From positions 1-11,716 of the forward strand of contig JAIDPG010000090.1 in NCBI GenBank assembly GCA_029062865.1: a stretch of DNA of 11,716 nucleotides, in the 5' to 3' direction. The notes under the pieces were generated by a model. The model did no database searches and had not been told where the DNA came from. It saw nothing but the letters and a program-made list of their open reading frames with translations. Both the position numbers and the translations under genes were made by a program. This DNA comes from Oscillospiraceae bacterium. Lineage in GTDB: Bacteria > Bacillota > Clostridia > Oscillospirales > Ruminococcaceae. The first letter of the stretch is position 1; every line of letters starts with the position of its first letter. Below, one piece after another: positions 10,867 through 11,716 of this stretch.

Positions 10867-11253
10867 ATGAAAAAGGTATTAAAGGTCACGGCGTGGCTGT
10901 GCTTGATTATGGCGGTCGCGGCGGTGGTTTGCGGGTTTATGGCGTTCAGCGCGACGAGGCGCTCGTTCTTTATGGGCTACTCGCTGTTCGGAATTATCGC
11001 GAACGGCGGTATTATGGGCTTTATCGGCAACCTCGCGATAATCGCGTTTACGGTTATCTGCTACGGCTTGGCGGGACTGAACACTCTCGTCGACAGAAAA
11101 AAGGAAGCGCTCATCTGGTCGGCTATCACCTCGCTTCTCGCGCTGGTGGCGCTCGTTACGGCTCTGCTCGGGCGCAAAATGACCCTCGGCGATGTGGTTG
11201 TAGCTGCTGTACCCGTTGTGCAGACGCTGCTTATCATCAAGAGCGCGGATTAG
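10867..11253 (+). CDS. Small hydrophobic membrane protein of unknown function
   Basis: A 128-residue protein with four hydrophobic segments, about residues 7-28, 38-70 (possibly two, broken by GFIGN), 82-101 and 107-124. A short basic N-terminus (MKKVLK) and a basic loop VDRKKE at 75-80 suggest an N-in topology. I do not recognise a family. ATG 10867 has GGAGGGGTGA upstream; an ATG at 10859 in that SD region is in another frame and is unlikely. It is monocistronic, with its own promoter, a hairpin-rich leader and a strong terminator. Confidence 0.85.
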   Translation: MKKVLKVTAWLCLIMAVAAVVCGFMAFSATRRSFFMGYSLFGIIANGGIMGFIGNLAIIAFTVICYGLAGLNTLVDRKKEALIWSAITSLLALVALVTALLGRKMTLGDVVVAAVPVVQTLLIIKSAD

Positions 11254-11273
11254 TACATAAAAACCGCACAATG

Positions 11274-11319
11274 ACGTGCGTTCTCCTTGCCAGAGGCGGG
11301 GGAACGCGCGTTTTTTTTT
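11274..11319 (+). terminator. Strong intrinsic terminator after the 128-aa gene
   Basis: ACGTGCGTTCTCC (11274-11286) pairs with GGGGAACGCGCGT (11299-11311) over 13 bp including two G-T wobbles, and is followed by a nine-T run (11311-11319). It starts 21 nt after the stop codon at 11253. Confidence 0.92.
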
Positions 11320-11339
11320 GTCGCGCAAAGCACAACATA

Positions 11340-11368
11340 TTGACAAACCGCGACAGATGTAGTATAAT
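11340..11368 (+). promoter_or_regulatory. SigA promoter of the aconitase gene
   Basis: A perfect TTGACA (11340-11345), 17-bp spacer and perfect TATAAT (11363-11368). The leader to the start codon is only about 30 nt and contains the AAAGGAG SD (11391-11397). Confidence 0.93.
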
Positions 11369-11405
11369 ATAAAATGAAGAATTATTTTGTAAAGGAGACC
11401 AAAAA

Positions 11406-11716
11406 ATGGGACTTACATTAACGGAAAAGATAATCAAGGCGCATATCGTTGACGGCGAGATGACAAAGGGCACGGAGATCGGGCTTCGCATTGACCAGAC
11501 CCTCACGCAGGACGCGACGGGAACAATGGCATATCTCCAGTTTGAGGCAATGGGCGTTGACCGCGTTAAAACCGAGCGCTCGGTGGCGTACATAGACCAC
11601 AACACCCTGCAAAGCGGCTTCGAGAACGCCGACGACCACCGCTTTATCGGCTCGATCGCCAAAAAGCCCGGGAGCTGGTTTTCAAGACCCGGCAACGGAA
11701 TTTGCCATCAAGTCCA
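11406..11716 (+). CDS. Aconitate hydratase (aconitase), N-terminal part, cut by window end
   Basis: The first 103 codons of a gene running off the right edge. The sequence starts MGLTLTEKIIKAHIVDG and has the aconitase N-terminal motifs DQTLTQDATGTMAYLQFEA (30-48), VAYIDHNTLQ (60-69, with D64-H65-N66) and FSRPGNGICHQV (92-103). These fit the roughly 640-residue clostridial aconitases. The enzyme interconverts citrate and isocitrate with a 4Fe-4S cluster; the cluster cysteines lie beyond the window. ATG 11406 is placed by AAAGGAG. Oddity: residues 86-91 read KKPGSW where relatives usually have a KK(H/Y)G(I/V)W-like stretch. The gene could be named acnA, but I leave the symbol empty because only the N-terminus is visible. 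Confidence 0.93.
   Translation, partial: MGLTLTEKIIKAHIVDGEMTKGTEIGLRIDQTLTQDATGTMAYLQFEAMGVDRVKTERSVAYIDHNTLQSGFENADDHRFIGSIAKKPGSWFSRPGNGICHQV

Noticed and set aside
10857..11372. 171-codon open frame overlapping the 128-aa membrane protein
   Set aside because: It is rich in Arg, Gly and His like a frame-shadow, runs through the terminator and the next promoter, and the hydrophobic frame is far more protein-like.
1..11716. CRISPR array, tRNA, IS element, phage or toxin-antitoxin system
   Set aside because: No regular direct repeats with spacers, cloverleaf, transposase, integrase or recognised toxin pair was seen. The tandem repeats at 6721-6985 are only two copies with internal hairpins. 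The XRE/TM2 pair is divergent and the TM2 protein is not a known toxin.

Overview
The window reads as a chromosomal segment of a spore-forming Clostridia, most likely of the Ruminococcaceae/Oscillospiraceae type. The reasons are a SpoIIID regulator and a YlmC/YmxH-type sporulation protein, an FMN riboswitch in front of an ECF riboflavin transporter subunit, near-consensus SigA promoters spaced at 17 bp, strong GGAGG-type ribosome binding sites, and GC-rich hairpin-dense intergenic spacers. No phage, IS, tRNA, rRNA or CRISPR signal was seen. Most genes lie on the + strand; the two small regulator genes (spoIIID and an XRE regulator) are on the - strand.

Layout. 1-470: a terminator-like hairpin, then a YlmC/YmxH-type sporulation gene with a possible SigE-like promoter. 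485-2636: a strong promoter, a 200-nt structured leader, rpsB (S2), a 248-bp spacer holding a folded element, tsf (EF-Ts), and a bidirectional terminator. 2635-2976 (-): spoIIID with a plausible SigE promoter. 3058-6724: a SigA promoter driving four tightly packed genes: a cysteine-rich DUF3795-like protein, an unknown protein, a PLP enzyme of the YnbB/methionine gamma-lyase family, and a membrane protein that looks like a CrtO-type acyltransferase fused to a GNAT acetyltransferase. 6725-6996: a spacer with two diverged copies of a hairpin repeat. 6997-8428: yicC and a small membrane protein. 8406-9932: promoter, FMN riboswitch with terminator, ribU, a DUF5662/HD-like gene and a terminator. 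9963-10663: a divergent pair, an XRE regulator and a TM2-domain membrane protein, around a shared control region with three GAACTA half-sites. 10673-11319: promoter, a leader of consecutive hairpins, a small membrane protein and a terminator. 11340-11716: promoter and the first 103 codons of an aconitase, cut by the window end.

How the parts work together. Translation (rpsB-tsf) and sporulation control (spoIIID, ylmC-like) are housekeeping for this lineage. The riboswitch would couple riboflavin uptake, and by operon position the DUF5662 protein, to FMN level. The XRE/TM2 pair looks like a compact, autoregulated switch.

Most worth a second look are the CrtO-GNAT fusion, the family of folded intergenic elements (1519-1628, 6721-6985, 10761-10837), the rpsB leader with three ACCTCT motifs that can pair with either an upstream AGAGG or the ribosome binding site, and the XRE operator region. 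I found no clear new defence or mobile system.
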